This document shows, one piece after another, positions 1 through 8,807 of a stretch of DNA of 64,000 nt. A program made the position numbers and the translations under genes. The notes beneath the pieces are model-generated. The model did not search any database and had not been told where the DNA came from. It saw only the letters and a program-made list of their open reading frames with translations. Position 1 is the stretch's first letter. Every line of letters starts with the position of its first letter. The DNA is from Duganella margarita (GTDB taxonomy: Bacteria; Pseudomonadota; Gammaproteobacteria; Burkholderiales; Burkholderiaceae_D). Where the stretch lies: the NCBI RefSeq assembly GCF_009857535.1, contig NZ_WWCS01000006.1:186001-250000 (forward strand), given 5' to 3'.

Positions 1-1039
1 TGACCTCGGGGAAGTTATGCCGCACCCAGTCGGTCAGCGGGGCGACGCGGTCGGCGCGGATGTCGCGGTTATGGCCGTGGAATTCGGCGCTGCCGGCCAC
101 CCGCAAACGGTCTTCGCCCAGCCGGCTGCACACCAGCTTGACCGTGTCGTCCACCAGGCTGACATTCGGCGCGGCGGCGCGGCTGGCCGCGTCGTCGAGC
201 TGCACGGTGACCGAATAGCCCTTGACCGGATAGACATTGACGCTGTCGCCCACTTGCGCGGCCAGCGCCCGGCTGGCGGCGCCGGCGCAGATCACCACCG
301 CGTCATAGCGGCTGGTCTCGGCGCCTTCGCCTTGCAGCACGGTGACATCGACGCCGTCCGCGCCGGCGTCCAGATGCACCACCTGCTGGTGATAGCGCAG
401 CTGCGCGCCGAGACGCTGCGCGGCCTGCGCCAGCCCGGTGGTGAACTTGTGGATATCGCCGCTGCTGTCGCTGTCGGTGAAATGGCCGCCGTAAAACGCG
501 CCGCGCAGCGCCGGTTCGATGGCGCGCATCTCGTCCGGCGTGACGGCGCGGCGTTGCACGCCGCCGCGCGCCAGCAGCTTGCTGACCGCCACCGCATGGT
601 CGAACTCCGCGCGGTCGCGGTGGATGTGCAGGATGCCCTGGCGCTTGAGGTCAAAGTCGATCTGCTCATCCTCGGCCCACTGGAACAGATGGTCGCGCGC
701 CGCCACCGCCATGCGCGCCAGGGCGATGGTGTTGTGGTGGTAGTTGGGCATGGCCGACACAAACTCGGCAAACCAGGACAGCTTGTGCCAGGTGGGGTGC
801 AGGTGCACCAGCAGCGGTGCGTCGCTGCGCAGCAGCCATTGCAGCGCCTTGGCGATGGTGGCGCGGTGATTCCAGACTTCCGCATTGGAGGCCGACAGCT
901 GGCCGCCGTTGGCATACGAGGTCTCCATCGCCGGATAGCGATGACGTTCCAGCAGGGTGACGGCGAAGCCGCGCTTGGCGAGGGCATAGGCGGTCGTCAC
1001 GCCGGTGACGCCGCCGCCGATGATGGCGATGGTTTTCAT
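1..1039 (-). CDS. dadA: D-amino acid dehydrogenase (DadA-type), 3' end outside window
   Basis: FAD-dependent deaminating oxidoreductase that turns D-amino acids (classically D-alanine) into 2-oxo acids and passes electrons to the respiratory chain at the inner membrane. The reading frame starts MKTIAIIGGGVTGV, the dinucleotide-binding GxGxxG loop, and continues without a stop to the window edge (about 346 codons; the family is about 415-435). ETSYANGGQLS near residue 40 and YPVKGYSVT near residue 280 are typical of the DadA branch of the DAO family. The missing part is only the C-terminal tail. It lies 48 bp downstream of the DUF885 gene on the same strand, so co-transcription is possible. 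The glycine/D-amino-acid oxidase branch is the main alternative. Confidence 0.85.
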   Translation of the reverse strand, partial: MKTIAIIGGGVTGVTTAYALAKRGFAVTLLERHRYPAMETSYANGGQLSASNAEVWNHRATIAKALQWLLRSDAPLLVHLHPTWHKLSWFAEFVSAMPNYHHNTIALARMAVAARDHLFQWAEDEQIDFDLKRQGILHIHRDRAEFDHAVAVSKLLARGGVQRRAVTPDEMRAIEPALRGAFYGGHFTDSDSSGDIHKFTTGLAQAAQRLGAQLRYHQQVVHLDAGADGVDVTVLQGEGAETSRYDAVVICAGAASRALAAQVGDSVNVYPVKGYSVTVQLDDAASRAAAPNVSLVDDTVKLVCSRLGEDRLRVAGSAEFHGHNRDIRADRVAPLTDWVRHNFPEV

Positions 1040-1087
1040 GATGGCGCTGACAAGCTTACAAGAAAACCATCGACCTACAAAAGATTT

Positions 1088-2944
1088 TTATGCCTTCTGT
1101 TGTTTCGCAATGTAGCGGTCAATCACGGTCGGCAGCACCGTAAGCGGTACGCCGCAGCTTTCCACCAGCGCGTCGTTGAAGCCGGCCAGGTCGAATTTGC
1201 CGCCCAGCGCCTGCCTGGCGCGCTCGCGCTGGCTGATGATTTCGTTGTGGCCCATCTTGTAGCCGCAGGCCTGGCCCGGCGATACCGTGTAGCGGTCGAT
1301 CTCGCTGGTCATGGCTTGCTGGCCGCGGCCGGTGTTCTCGACCAGGAAACGGATCGCCTGTTCGCGCGTCCACTTCATGGCGTGCATGCCGGTGTCCACC
1401 ACCAGGCGGCAGGCCCGGAATTGCTGCGCTTGCAGATAGCCGATCTGGCTGAACGGATCGTTGGCGTACAGGCCGAATTCATCGACCAGCTGCTCCGCAT
1501 ACAGCGCCCAGCCTTCGACGAAGGCGTTGAAGCCGATCAGCGAGGAAATCAGCGGCAGTTCGGCGTGGTGCTCGGCCAGGTAGGCGCCTTGCCAGGCGTG
1601 GCCGGGAATGCCTTCGTGCGCGGTCAGCGTCGACAGTTCCGATTTCGGCCACAGCTTGGTCGACTTCAGGTTGACGTAGTAGATCGCCGGGCGCTTGCCA
1701 TCCAGCGACGCAAAGTTCATATAGCCCAGCGGCGCACCGGCTTCGATATCGGTTGGCACGCGCTTGATTTGCAGCGGCGCTTTCATGTCGAGGTGCGAAA
1801 TTTTCGGCATCAGCTTGCGTACCGCGTCCACGCGCTCGTTGCAATAGGCGATCAACTCCGCGCGACCCTTGTCGTTGTCGGCGTAGAAGCGGTTCGGGTC
1901 CTTGGAAAGGCCCAGCAGGCGCTGGCCGACCGTGCCCTGGGTGATGCCCTGCTTTTTCAGGATGGCGTCGATGCGCGCCTGCAGCTGCTTGTTCTGTTCC
2001 AGGCCGATGGCGTGGATTTCCCTGGCGCTGTGGGTGGTCGAGGTGCCGAGACGCAGCGCCCACTCGTAGTAGGCCGCGCCGTCCGGCAGGCGGTGCACGC
2101 CGGCCACGTTGGTGGTCTTGGCGGCGGCCTTGCTGAAGGTGGCGATCTGGCGGTCCAGCGCCGGATAGACCGAACCTTCCACCAGTTTCAGTGCGCGCGC
2201 GTGCCAGTCGCCGGCGATGGCGAGTTTTTGCGTGCGTTCGGTGATCGAGGTTACCAGCTTCTGGTTGGCCGCGGCGGTCTTGCGGAAGTCCTGCAACTGG
2301 CCCAGCGCGGTCTTGCAGATGAAGTCCGGCGGCGCGATGCCCTGGGCGGATTGTTCGGCGATGCGGGCGGTTTCCTGGTCCAGCAGCTTGGCCATGCCTT
2401 CCAGGCGCGCCAGGTAGGCGTCGGCATCGGCGGCGTTGGCGATCTGGTGCTGCGAGTCGAGGAATTCCGGCAGGCGGGTCAGCGTGCCGTCCTGCTGCGT
2501 GACCGGGAACGGCGCGGTGCCGCCATTGAAGCCGCTGGCCGCGCCGCCGAACGGGAAGCGCAGGCCCTGCACGCCCGATTCGGCGGCGTAGGCGATGGTG
2601 TCGTAGCGGATTTGCGCATCGGCGCTCAGCGTCGCGCGGTTGATGCCACGCAGGCGGCTCTGGATCGATTTGACTTCGTCGGCCCAGGCTTTGTCACCGG
2701 CCGGCGACAGGTCTTCCAGCTGCGATTTCAGCGCGGCGCGGGCGCCGCTGTCCAGTCCCACGCCGGTGGCGCCGGTCGGCGACAGGCGCAGGACTTCATC
2801 GGCGATATCGTCCAGCAGTTTGGAGAAGCTGGCGTCGGCCGGTGACGCGGCGGCGGCCCAGGCCAGGCCGGGCACGGCGCCGACGGCGGTGGCGGAAAGG
2901 GCGGCCAACAGCAGGTCGCGGCGGGAAGGGTTGGGAAGACTCAT
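1088..2944 (-). CDS. DUF885 family protein, exported metallopeptidase-like
   Basis: A 618-aa protein with a twin-arginine signal (SRRDLLLAALSA, then AWAAA near residue 31), so it is probably exported folded. The C-terminal half carries HEGIPGHAWQ, the zinc-binding-like motif characteristic of DUF885, a family related in fold to M32/M3-like peptidases but with no settled substrate. Length is normal for the family. The start is supported by the signal peptide beginning at residue 1. It precedes the D-amino-acid dehydrogenase on the same strand, so a role in peptide or D-amino-acid turnover is possible but is only inferred from the neighbour. Confidence 0.85.
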   Translation of the reverse strand: MSLPNPSRRDLLLAALSATAVGAVPGLAWAAAASPADASFSKLLDDIADEVLRLSPTGATGVGLDSGARAALKSQLEDLSPAGDKAWADEVKSIQSRLRGINRATLSADAQIRYDTIAYAAESGVQGLRFPFGGAASGFNGGTAPFPVTQQDGTLTRLPEFLDSQHQIANAADADAYLARLEGMAKLLDQETARIAEQSAQGIAPPDFICKTALGQLQDFRKTAAANQKLVTSITERTQKLAIAGDWHARALKLVEGSVYPALDRQIATFSKAAAKTTNVAGVHRLPDGAAYYEWALRLGTSTTHSAREIHAIGLEQNKQLQARIDAILKKQGITQGTVGQRLLGLSKDPNRFYADNDKGRAELIAYCNERVDAVRKLMPKISHLDMKAPLQIKRVPTDIEAGAPLGYMNFASLDGKRPAIYYVNLKSTKLWPKSELSTLTAHEGIPGHAWQGAYLAEHHAELPLISSLIGFNAFVEGWALYAEQLVDEFGLYANDPFSQIGYLQAQQFRACRLVVDTGMHAMKWTREQAIRFLVENTGRGQQAMTSEIDRYTVSPGQACGYKMGHNEIISQRERARQALGGKFDLAGFNDALVESCGVPLTVLPTVIDRYIAKQQKA

Positions 2945-3023
2945 GGCATCCTTTGATGGGGTAAGGTAAAGAATCGGCGCGACGGCGACATTAGCCTGCG
3001 CGCCGCCGGGATGTCAATGGCAT

Positions 3024-4526
3024 TTAGCTATCGCTGCTGAATCGCAGCTGAAAACGCGCGACCAGCGCCTGCAGCGCGTCGGTCTCCTGGCGCGGCAGGG
3101 CCAGCGCCACGTGCATGTCGGGGCGGACCAGGTAGGCGGCATCTTCCAGCAGGCCGGCGTGGGCGGCGGCCTCGGTCCACGGCCAGGCGTGCAGCGGCAG
3201 GTGCAACGCCTGCGCGGCAGCGGTCAGCTGCGGCGTGGCCTGGCCGTAGACGTGCAGCTGCCAGTCCAGCGATTGCAGCGGCCGGAAGTTATCCGCCACC
3301 CACGGCAGCCGGTCGCCGCCGATGATGTCGCCGGCGCGGCCGCCGCTGAGTGGGCTGTCGGGATAGTGGATCATGATTTGCGACAGGGACTTGAACAGCG
3401 TGCGGCGCGCGGCGCCGAAGCCGCTCAGTACCGGGAACAGATGCGGCAGCAGCCATTCACGCAGCAGCTGTCCGCCGGCGCCCTGCGACACCATCATCTG
3501 GAAGGCGCGGTCGGTGGTGGCGACCAGCTTGCGGGCGAAGACGATGCGCTCAGCCTCGTAGGTGTCGAGCAGCGCGACGTCGGCGCGGTCTTGCAGCACG
3601 TGGGCCAGCTTCCAGGCCAGGTTGACGGCGTCGCCGATGCCGGTGTTCATGCCCTGGCCGCCGGCCGGGCTGTGGATGTGGGCGGCGTCGCCGGCGATGA
3701 AGCAGCGGCCGACGCGGAAGCGGGCGGCCACGCGGTGGTGCACGCGGTAGGTGGAGAACCAGTTGACCTGCTCCACACTGATGCCCAGCAGCGGCTCCAG
3801 CGTCGGCCGCACCGCTTCAAAGTCCGGATCGGGCGGGGCGTCCGGCGGCAGGATGCCGATCAGGCGCTGCATGCCGCGCGAGCGCACCGGCAGCATCAGC
3901 GCGAAGCTGTGGGCGGCCAGATGGGCCACCAGGTCGTGGTTGGACGGGCCGGCGGTGTGCACGTCCGCCACGTAGTACAGGTGGTCGTAGGTGCCGCCGG
4001 TGAAGGTCAGTTGCAGCGCATCGCGCACGCGGCTGCGGGCGCCGTCGCACCCGCACAGATAGATGCTGCTGCAGGCGATGCGGTCGCCCTCATGCTGCAG
4101 CACCGCGCGCACACCCCATTCGTCCTGGGTGAAGGACTCCAGCTCGGTATTCCATTCCACCTGCACGCCGTCTGCCTGCAACTGCGCCACCAGCAGGCGT
4201 TCGTGGTCGTCCTGCGGGAAGGCGAGCACGAACGGGTAGGGACTGAGGCCGGCGCCGATGTCCTTGAGCGGCAACTGGCCGACGTCCTGGCCGTGTTCGC
4301 GCAGGTGGATGGCTTCGATCTGGATGCCCTGATCGACTACTACATCGGCAAAGCCCAGCTGGCGGTAGAACTCCAGGGTGCGCGCATGCACGGCCATGGC
4401 GCGCGAGGCCTGACCGGGGCCGCTGTTGTGATCAATGATGCGGACGTCAACGCCCCGTCTTGCCAGCGCAATGGCAAGCACCAAGCCGGTCGGACCGGCG
4501 CCGACGATGAGCACCTGTGTAGCCAT
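3024..4526 (-). CDS. FAD-dependent aromatic-type monooxygenase (PheA/TfdB family)
   Basis: A 500-aa flavoprotein hydroxylase. VGAGPTGLVLAIALARRG at residues 8-25 is the Rossmann FAD loop, CDGARSRVR near residue 160 is the NADPH-region DG motif, and GDAAHIHSPAGGQGMNTG near residue 275 is the second FAD-binding motif. These three define the class A flavin monooxygenases that hydroxylate phenolic or polyketide-like substrates. The C-terminal 120 residues resemble the thioredoxin-like tail of the phenol hydroxylase group. The substrate cannot be told. It is divergently transcribed from the beta-lactamase gene across a 107-bp gap. No ring-cleavage genes are nearby, so a catabolic role is unproven. 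Confidence 0.85.
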   Translation of the reverse strand: MATQVLIVGAGPTGLVLAIALARRGVDVRIIDHNSGPGQASRAMAVHARTLEFYRQLGFADVVVDQGIQIEAIHLREHGQDVGQLPLKDIGAGLSPYPFVLAFPQDDHERLLVAQLQADGVQVEWNTELESFTQDEWGVRAVLQHEGDRIACSSIYLCGCDGARSRVRDALQLTFTGGTYDHLYYVADVHTAGPSNHDLVAHLAAHSFALMLPVRSRGMQRLIGILPPDAPPDPDFEAVRPTLEPLLGISVEQVNWFSTYRVHHRVAARFRVGRCFIAGDAAHIHSPAGGQGMNTGIGDAVNLAWKLAHVLQDRADVALLDTYEAERIVFARKLVATTDRAFQMMVSQGAGGQLLREWLLPHLFPVLSGFGAARRTLFKSLSQIMIHYPDSPLSGGRAGDIIGGDRLPWVADNFRPLQSLDWQLHVYGQATPQLTAAAQALHLPLHAWPWTEAAAHAGLLEDAAYLVRPDMHVALALPRQETDALQALVARFQLRFSSDS

Positions 4527-4633
4527 GGCGTGAGTTTAGCGCCACCGTTTATCGCGGTGCGCGCAATTGAAGCTTGGCGTTTTTGGCAAGTATGTGATAT
4601 GTTTATTTTTACTTAACTCTTATTCTTGGGCCA
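4527..4633. promoter_or_regulatory. Divergent intergenic region, FAD monooxygenase / beta-lactamase
   Basis: This 107-bp gap must hold both divergent promoters. It becomes AT-rich towards the beta-lactamase (about 4575-4625). A TTGGCA box at about 4582 could be a -35 element, but no convincing -10 sits at standard spacing. The beta-lactamase ATG lacks an obvious Shine-Dalgarno, which suggests weak or leaderless translation. No LysR-type ampR gene flanks it. Confidence 0.35.
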
Positions 4634-5515
4634 ATGACCGATTTCACAACCCGCCGCGCGCTGATGCTGGCGCTGGCCAGCGCGCCGTTGGCGCGTGCCG
4701 CCGACCTGCTGGATCAGGCGCCCAGCACGGCGCCCGTATCGCGCACCGGCTTGCTGGCGCGGCTGGAAATGGAGTCCGGCGGGCGGCTGGGCGTGGCGGC
4801 GCTGAACATGGCCGATGGCCGCCAGTTGCTGCATCGTGCCGACGAACGCTTCCCGCTGTGCAGCACCTTCAAGATGATGCTGGCGGCAGCCGTGCTGGCG
4901 CGAGACCCGTCGCTGCTGGAGAAGCGCATCCGTTATGAGAAAAGCGACCTGGTGCCGCATTCGCCGGTCACCGGCAAGCACGTGGCCGATGGCATGACGG
5001 TGGAAGCGCTGTGCGAAGCCACGCTGCAATACAGCGACAACACCGCGGCCAACCTGCTGATGAAGCAGATCGGCGGCCCGGCAGCGGTGACGGCCTACGC
5101 GCGTTCCATCGGCGACAGCGAATTCCGGCTGGACCGCTGGGAGACCGAACTCAATTCCGCGATTCCCGGCGATGTGCGCGACACCACCACGCCGCAGGCG
5201 ATGGCGAAGTCGCTGCAAAAGCTGGTGATGGGCGAGGCGCTACCGCTGCATTGCCGCCGCCAGCTCAAGGACTGGATGATCGGGAACACCACCGGCGCGG
5301 CGCGCATCCGCGCCGGCGTTCCCGCTGGTTGGGTCGTCGCCGACAAGACCGGCGCCGGTGACTACGGCACCGTCAACGACATCGCCGTCATCTGGCCGCC
5401 GGGCCGGCCGCCGATTCTGCTGGCGGTCTACGTCACGCTGCCGGGCAAGGACGACAAGGCGCGCGTCGAGCTGCATGGCGAAGTGACCAAGGTGGCGATC
5501 GAGGCATTCCGGTGA
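4634..5515 (+). CDS. bla: Class A serine beta-lactamase
   Basis: A 293-aa periplasmic enzyme that hydrolyses beta-lactam rings. All class A hallmarks are present: S77-T-F-K80 (Ambler 70-73), S134-D-N (130-132), E170 in WETELN (Ambler 166, the deacylating water base) and K238-T-G (234-236). The N-terminus has a twin-arginine motif (TTRRALMLALA) and a cleavable signal, consistent with Tat export as in several environmental class A enzymes. No Shine-Dalgarno is seen, but no better in-frame start exists upstream. Its TGA overlaps the GTG of the next gene. The substrate spectrum cannot be told from sequence by eye. The gene sits in chromosomal surroundings without mobile-element marks, so it looks intrinsic. 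Confidence 0.93.
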   Translation: MTDFTTRRALMLALASAPLARAADLLDQAPSTAPVSRTGLLARLEMESGGRLGVAALNMADGRQLLHRADERFPLCSTFKMMLAAAVLARDPSLLEKRIRYEKSDLVPHSPVTGKHVADGMTVEALCEATLQYSDNTAANLLMKQIGGPAAVTAYARSIGDSEFRLDRWETELNSAIPGDVRDTTTPQAMAKSLQKLVMGEALPLHCRRQLKDWMIGNTTGAARIRAGVPAGWVVADKTGAGDYGTVNDIAVIWPPGRPPILLAVYVTLPGKDDKARVELHGEVTKVAIEAFR

Positions 5516-7275
5516 GCGCTTCTCCGTTTGCGTTTGAGGCCGACCTCCATGAGGCGATACTGGCGCGGCGCGAGGGTCGCCATGATCGCGCGCTGTCCTT
5601 GCTGCTTGATCTGTTCGCGCGGGAGGATGGCACGCATGCCATCTTCATGATCGAATGGCGCCTGCTGGTCGGGCAGCATGCGCCAGCGCGCGAGGCCATG
5701 GTGCGTGAACGCGCAGCGCAAGCCGAACGCCTGCTGGCCGGCGATATCACGTTCGGCGACAGGCGGCGCGACCGCTTCTCCATCATCGCCGACATGAACG
5801 AGGCGCTTGAGGATAGCCGCGCCACGTATGAACTCTTCCTGCAAATGCTGGCAGTGCTGCCGGAGGTACCGAAAGGAAGCATTCGGCAGGCCTTGCCCGC
5901 CATCGTCGAAGCGCAGGATTATGTGCTGGCGCAGCGCTATGTCACAGATCCGCTGTCATGGCTGGCAGAGCTCAACACGCTGGCGGAACATCTGCCGCTA
6001 TTGCCCGCCGGCGGCGCGCCGCGCATGGCGGCTGAACTGGCGAATTATGTCCGCGACCTGTCGCTATGCGAAACGGTGTGGCGCGGATTGGGCCGCCTCG
6101 CCGAAGCCGATGCGCTACGCGCTGCAGCGATTGACGGCATTGCCGACGACGCCCTGCGCACAATGGCGCTGCGCGAGCTGGCCGCGCCCGGCACCATCTT
6201 CCGCGAATTTGACAAAGCTAGAGCCCGTCCTGACATGACCGACATCCGATACACCAAAGAAGAAGACTGGCAGGAACTGAAGCGCATAAGACTGGCAGCC
6301 TTGCAGGATGCGCCGCAGGCCTTTGGCGTCAGCCACGCCAGCGCGGCAGCCTACACCGACGACGCATGGCGTGACCGCGCAGCAGGCCGTGGCAAGGCGC
6401 GCTTCATCCTCGCATTCGATGGCGGGGAAGCCGTCGGCATCGTCGGCCATGTGCCCAACGACCAGCAGGAATTGGAACTGATCGCCATGTGGGTAGCGCC
6501 ATCCCACCGTGGCACAGCAGTCGCCACACATTTGGTTGACATGGTAAAAAGCCACGCCGCGTCGCAAACGTACCAGCGCATCCTGCTCGACGTCGCGCCA
6601 AACAACCAGCGTGCGGCAGCGTTCTATCAAAAGCTTGGCTTTGCCTTCCTGCCCGAATGGGAACCGCTGGAAAGCCATCCGCACATCCAGCTCCAGAAAA
6701 TGGAATGGCTCTCGCGACCTGGCTTGCGCTCGGTGGCGCAGCTTCGCAAATATGTGGATGGCGGCGGCCAGGTCAAGATGCTCATGTTCTGGGGCCATCA
6801 GCCATCGCGCGACGGCGCAATCACCAAGACCTGTTTTAGCCAATGGTTCGAAGCGTCATTTGAGGTTGATGGTATTCGGTACCTGACGGCAGAGCACTAC
6901 ATGATGGCGGAAAAGGCGCGTCTGTTTGGGGACGAAGCTGCGCGCCAGCGCGTGCTCGCTGCCACCAATCCCGGTGCGGCTAAGGCGATAGGCCGCGAGG
7001 TGCTCGGCTTCGACAACCAACGCTGGCTGGCGCACCGGTGGGACATCGTCGTCCGCGCGAACATGGCGAAGTTTTCCCAGAATGCCGCACTACGCACCTT
7101 TTTGCTTGATACGCAGGATCGGGTTCTGGTCGAAGCCAGCCCAGTTGACGCCATTTGGGGCATCGGCCTGGGTGCCGACGACCCGCGCGCCACAGATCCT
7201 GCTGCGTGGGAAGGACTCAATCTACTGGGCTTCGCACTGATGGAAGTGCGTAGCCGGCTACATAGAAGCGCTTGA
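5512..7275 (+). CDS. Three-domain fusion: helical repeat, GNAT acetyltransferase, NADAR (YbiA-like) domain
   Basis: A 587-aa protein starting at GTG in a GTGA overlap with the beta-lactamase stop. Residues 1 to about 240 are alpha-helical and TPR-like, with no recognised catalytic motif. Residues 242 to about 400 are a GNAT N-acetyltransferase: the acetyl-CoA loop region reads ELIAMWVAPSHRGTAVATHL and the C-terminal motif NNQRAAAFYQKLGF. Residues 423-587 match the NADAR/YbiA family (MLMFWGHQPSRDG, LTAEHYMMAEKA, WGIGLGADDPRA), glycosidases acting on riboflavin intermediates or ADP-ribose adducts. Both the GNAT and the NADAR part begin with an internal in-frame Met (242 and 423), so the gene may derive from joined separate genes. 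Function of the whole is unknown. Confidence 0.8.
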   Translation: MSASPFAFEADLHEAILARREGRHDRALSLLLDLFAREDGTHAIFMIEWRLLVGQHAPAREAMVRERAAQAERLLAGDITFGDRRRDRFSIIADMNEALEDSRATYELFLQMLAVLPEVPKGSIRQALPAIVEAQDYVLAQRYVTDPLSWLAELNTLAEHLPLLPAGGAPRMAAELANYVRDLSLCETVWRGLGRLAEADALRAAAIDGIADDALRTMALRELAAPGTIFREFDKARARPDMTDIRYTKEEDWQELKRIRLAALQDAPQAFGVSHASAAAYTDDAWRDRAAGRGKARFILAFDGGEAVGIVGHVPNDQQELELIAMWVAPSHRGTAVATHLVDMVKSHAASQTYQRILLDVAPNNQRAAAFYQKLGFAFLPEWEPLESHPHIQLQKMEWLSRPGLRSVAQLRKYVDGGGQVKMLMFWGHQPSRDGAITKTCFSQWFEASFEVDGIRYLTAEHYMMAEKARLFGDEAARQRVLAATNPGAAKAIGREVLGFDNQRWLAHRWDIVVRANMAKFSQNAALRTFLLDTQDRVLVEASPVDAIWGIGLGADDPRATDPAAWEGLNLLGFALMEVRSRLHRSA

Positions 7276-7306
7276 AATTTGGGCCCGGCACGACAAGTTG
7301 CGCCTG

Positions 7307-7531
7307 CTATGTTACCCCATGATTGGGACCAAAATCGTCCATTGACTGATTGTCGATACCGCCCGCCGCATAGTCGGCCAATACGAGCGCATACATGGCC
7401 AGATGCCACGAGTGTTGGGCTGAATTTTCTTTTCTGCTCCGGTCAAGCAGCGGCGATTGCCGGACGACGGATTTCAGCCGGTCGATCTCTCGCAGGAAAT
7501 CAACTCGGCGGGACAGGTCATCAATATGCAC
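7307..7531 (-). pseudogene. Truncated HD-domain hydrolase (N-terminal remnant)
   Basis: Begins at GTG two bases after the YdeI-like stop, so it was the last gene of the upstream operon. The first ~56 residues (DRLKSVVRQSPLLD, then RKENSAQHSWHLAMYALVLADYA) match the N-terminus of YfbR-like HD phosphohydrolases, including the first metal-ligand His in the QHSW motif. After ADYAAGGID homology ends abruptly (about 7363) and the frame runs into unrelated codons to a stop at 7307. The HD pair and all later helices (about 130 residues) are missing, and the convergent fusion gene ends at 7275. This is a 3'-deleted remnant and should be inactive. Confidence 0.7.
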
Positions 7532-7533
7532 GG

Positions 7534-8085
7534 TTAGTCGTTCATCCCTTTGCCATCGAGGATGCGCTGGACGCTTTTTTCGATGCGCGCGATGCGCGTC
7601 GCCGCTTGCTTGGCCGAGGAAAAGTGCAGCAGGTAGGCGCGCTGGCGGCCGGGCGTGAGCGCTTCGAAGGCGGTGCGCAGGGCGGGTAGTTCGTCCATCT
7701 TGTGCTCCAGCTCTTCGGGGAAGAAGAATTCGGCGGTTTGCTTCATCTCTACTTTGGCGCCGGATTTTTCCAGTGCGATGGCGTCCTTGATGTAGGTGGT
7801 AAGCGTCTTCTCCAGCCGGGCGATGTCGGCCAGCGTGGTGAAGCGGATCTGGCGTGCGGCCTGCACGTTTTCGGTTTGCTGGATCAGGATGTTTTTCGGA
7901 TCCTTCATCAACGCGCCCTTGAAGAACAGCAGCGCGCAGTATTCCTTAAAACCGTGTATCAGCACGACGTTGTGGCCATCCAGCGTGAAGCACGCCTGGC
8001 CCCATTTGACGGTTTCTTCCAGGCCGCAGGCGCTGACGATGGCGCGCAGCGCTTCAAACTCCGCCTGCCATTTGTGGGTGCTCAT
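7534..8085 (-). CDS. YdeI / OmdA-like DUF1801-type protein
   Basis: A 183-aa cytoplasmic protein of the YdeI family. The N-terminal DUF1801-like fold shows EETVKWGQACFTLDG and KEYCALLFFKGALMKDP, and the C-terminal OmdA-like tail shows ALTPGRQRAYLLHFSSAKQ near residue 150. Some family members are linked to stress or peptide resistance, but the biochemical role is unknown. The start was set at the ATG at 8085 because it overlaps the deacetylase TGA as ATGA; a longer reading (five more codons) lacks this. Fourth gene of the coupled NRPS-like operon. Confidence 0.8.
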   Translation of the reverse strand: MSTHKWQAEFEALRAIVSACGLEETVKWGQACFTLDGHNVVLIHGFKEYCALLFFKGALMKDPKNILIQQTENVQAARQIRFTTLADIARLEKTLTTYIKDAIALEKSGAKVEMKQTAEFFFPEELEHKMDELPALRTAFEALTPGRQRAYLLHFSSAKQAATRIARIEKSVQRILDGKGMND

Positions 8086-8807
8086 CGCGCAGCTTCCCAT
8101 TCCAGGTGGACCACTTTGTAGCCTTTGTCTTTCAGGACCTTGAGCAGCGTGGGCAAGGCTTGGGCGGTGGGACCGTTCGCATCGTGCATCAGGATGATTC
8201 CGCGGCCGGCTTTGTCCAGGCTTTCGGTCAGGCGCTGGGCGAGAATGGCGGTGGTGTCTTCCGGGATCCAGTCGTTGATGCCCATGTCGATCGAGGCGAC
8301 GGTAATGTTGTCGCGCTTGAGCGCTTCCAGCAGCGTTGGCGTCTCTTCAAGGTAGGGGAATCGATAGGCTGGCGTTTCGACACCGAAGGCGGTCTTGTAG
8401 GCGGCGCGGCTCAGTTTCAGGTCGTCCAGCTGCTGTTCGGCGGTCATCGACGCCAGATGCGGGTGGGTGTTGCTGTGGATGCCGGCGGAGTGGCCTTCGC
8501 GGATCAGCCGGCGCGCCAGGTCGGGCTGCTGGACGATATGCTCGCCGATCAGGAAGAAGGTCGCCTTGGCGCATTGGTCGGCCAGCGCTTTGAGCACCAG
8601 CGGGGTGTTGTCGGTGGATGGGCCGTCGTCGAAGGTCAGGACGACTTCGCCTTTGGCCAGCGGCAGCGCGGTGTGCTGCTGCGCGCCGTACAGGGCGCCT
8701 TCGCGCTTGAGCGTGATGGTGCGGGCGGTGTTGAGCTGGTCCGGGCCGCATTCGGTGGCGCTGGCGTGGACTGCGATGGCGGCGAGGATCAGGGCGATGA
8801 ATCTCAT
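8082..8807 (-). CDS. Secreted polysaccharide deacetylase (NodB-type, CE4)
   Basis: A 241-aa protein with a signal peptide (MRFIALILAAIAVHASA). The NodB domain begins at VVLTFDDGPSTDNT (metal-binding Asp pair), followed by GIHSNTHPHLA (the His pair of the H-x3-H motif, here HSNTH), YRFPY and the C-terminal LMHDANGPT. These are the five CE4 motifs for metal-dependent N- or O-deacetylation of glycans. The start at 8807 overlaps the stop of the phosphopantetheinyl transferase as ATGA and is where the signal peptide begins; the longer reading upstream is the antisense-free tail of another frame. Placed in the NRPS-like operon, so the product of the synthetase or the cell envelope could be its substrate. 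Confidence 0.88.
   Translation of the reverse strand: MRFIALILAAIAVHASATECGPDQLNTARTITLKREGALYGAQQHTALPLAKGEVVLTFDDGPSTDNTPLVLKALADQCAKATFFLIGEHIVQQPDLARRLIREGHSAGIHSNTHPHLASMTAEQQLDDLKLSRAAYKTAFGVETPAYRFPYLEETPTLLEALKRDNITVASIDMGINDWIPEDTTAILAQRLTESLDKAGRGIILMHDANGPTAQALPTLLKVLKDKGYKVVHLEWEAAR

Noticed and set aside
17-2845. Very long open frame on the plus strand opposite dadA and DUF885 genes
   Set aside because: It is the antisense of two well-recognised genes, has shadow-type Arg/Ala/His/Gln-rich composition, and no ribosome-binding site or family motif. The same applies to the other long antisense frames, for example at 3111-4616, 15121-16980, 19374-21410, 21582-23381, 46062-48413 and 58995-60845.
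4634-5515. Acquired resistance cassette
   Set aside because: No integron, transposase or terminal repeats are nearby, and codon use looks like the neighbours; it appears to be an intrinsic chromosomal beta-lactamase.
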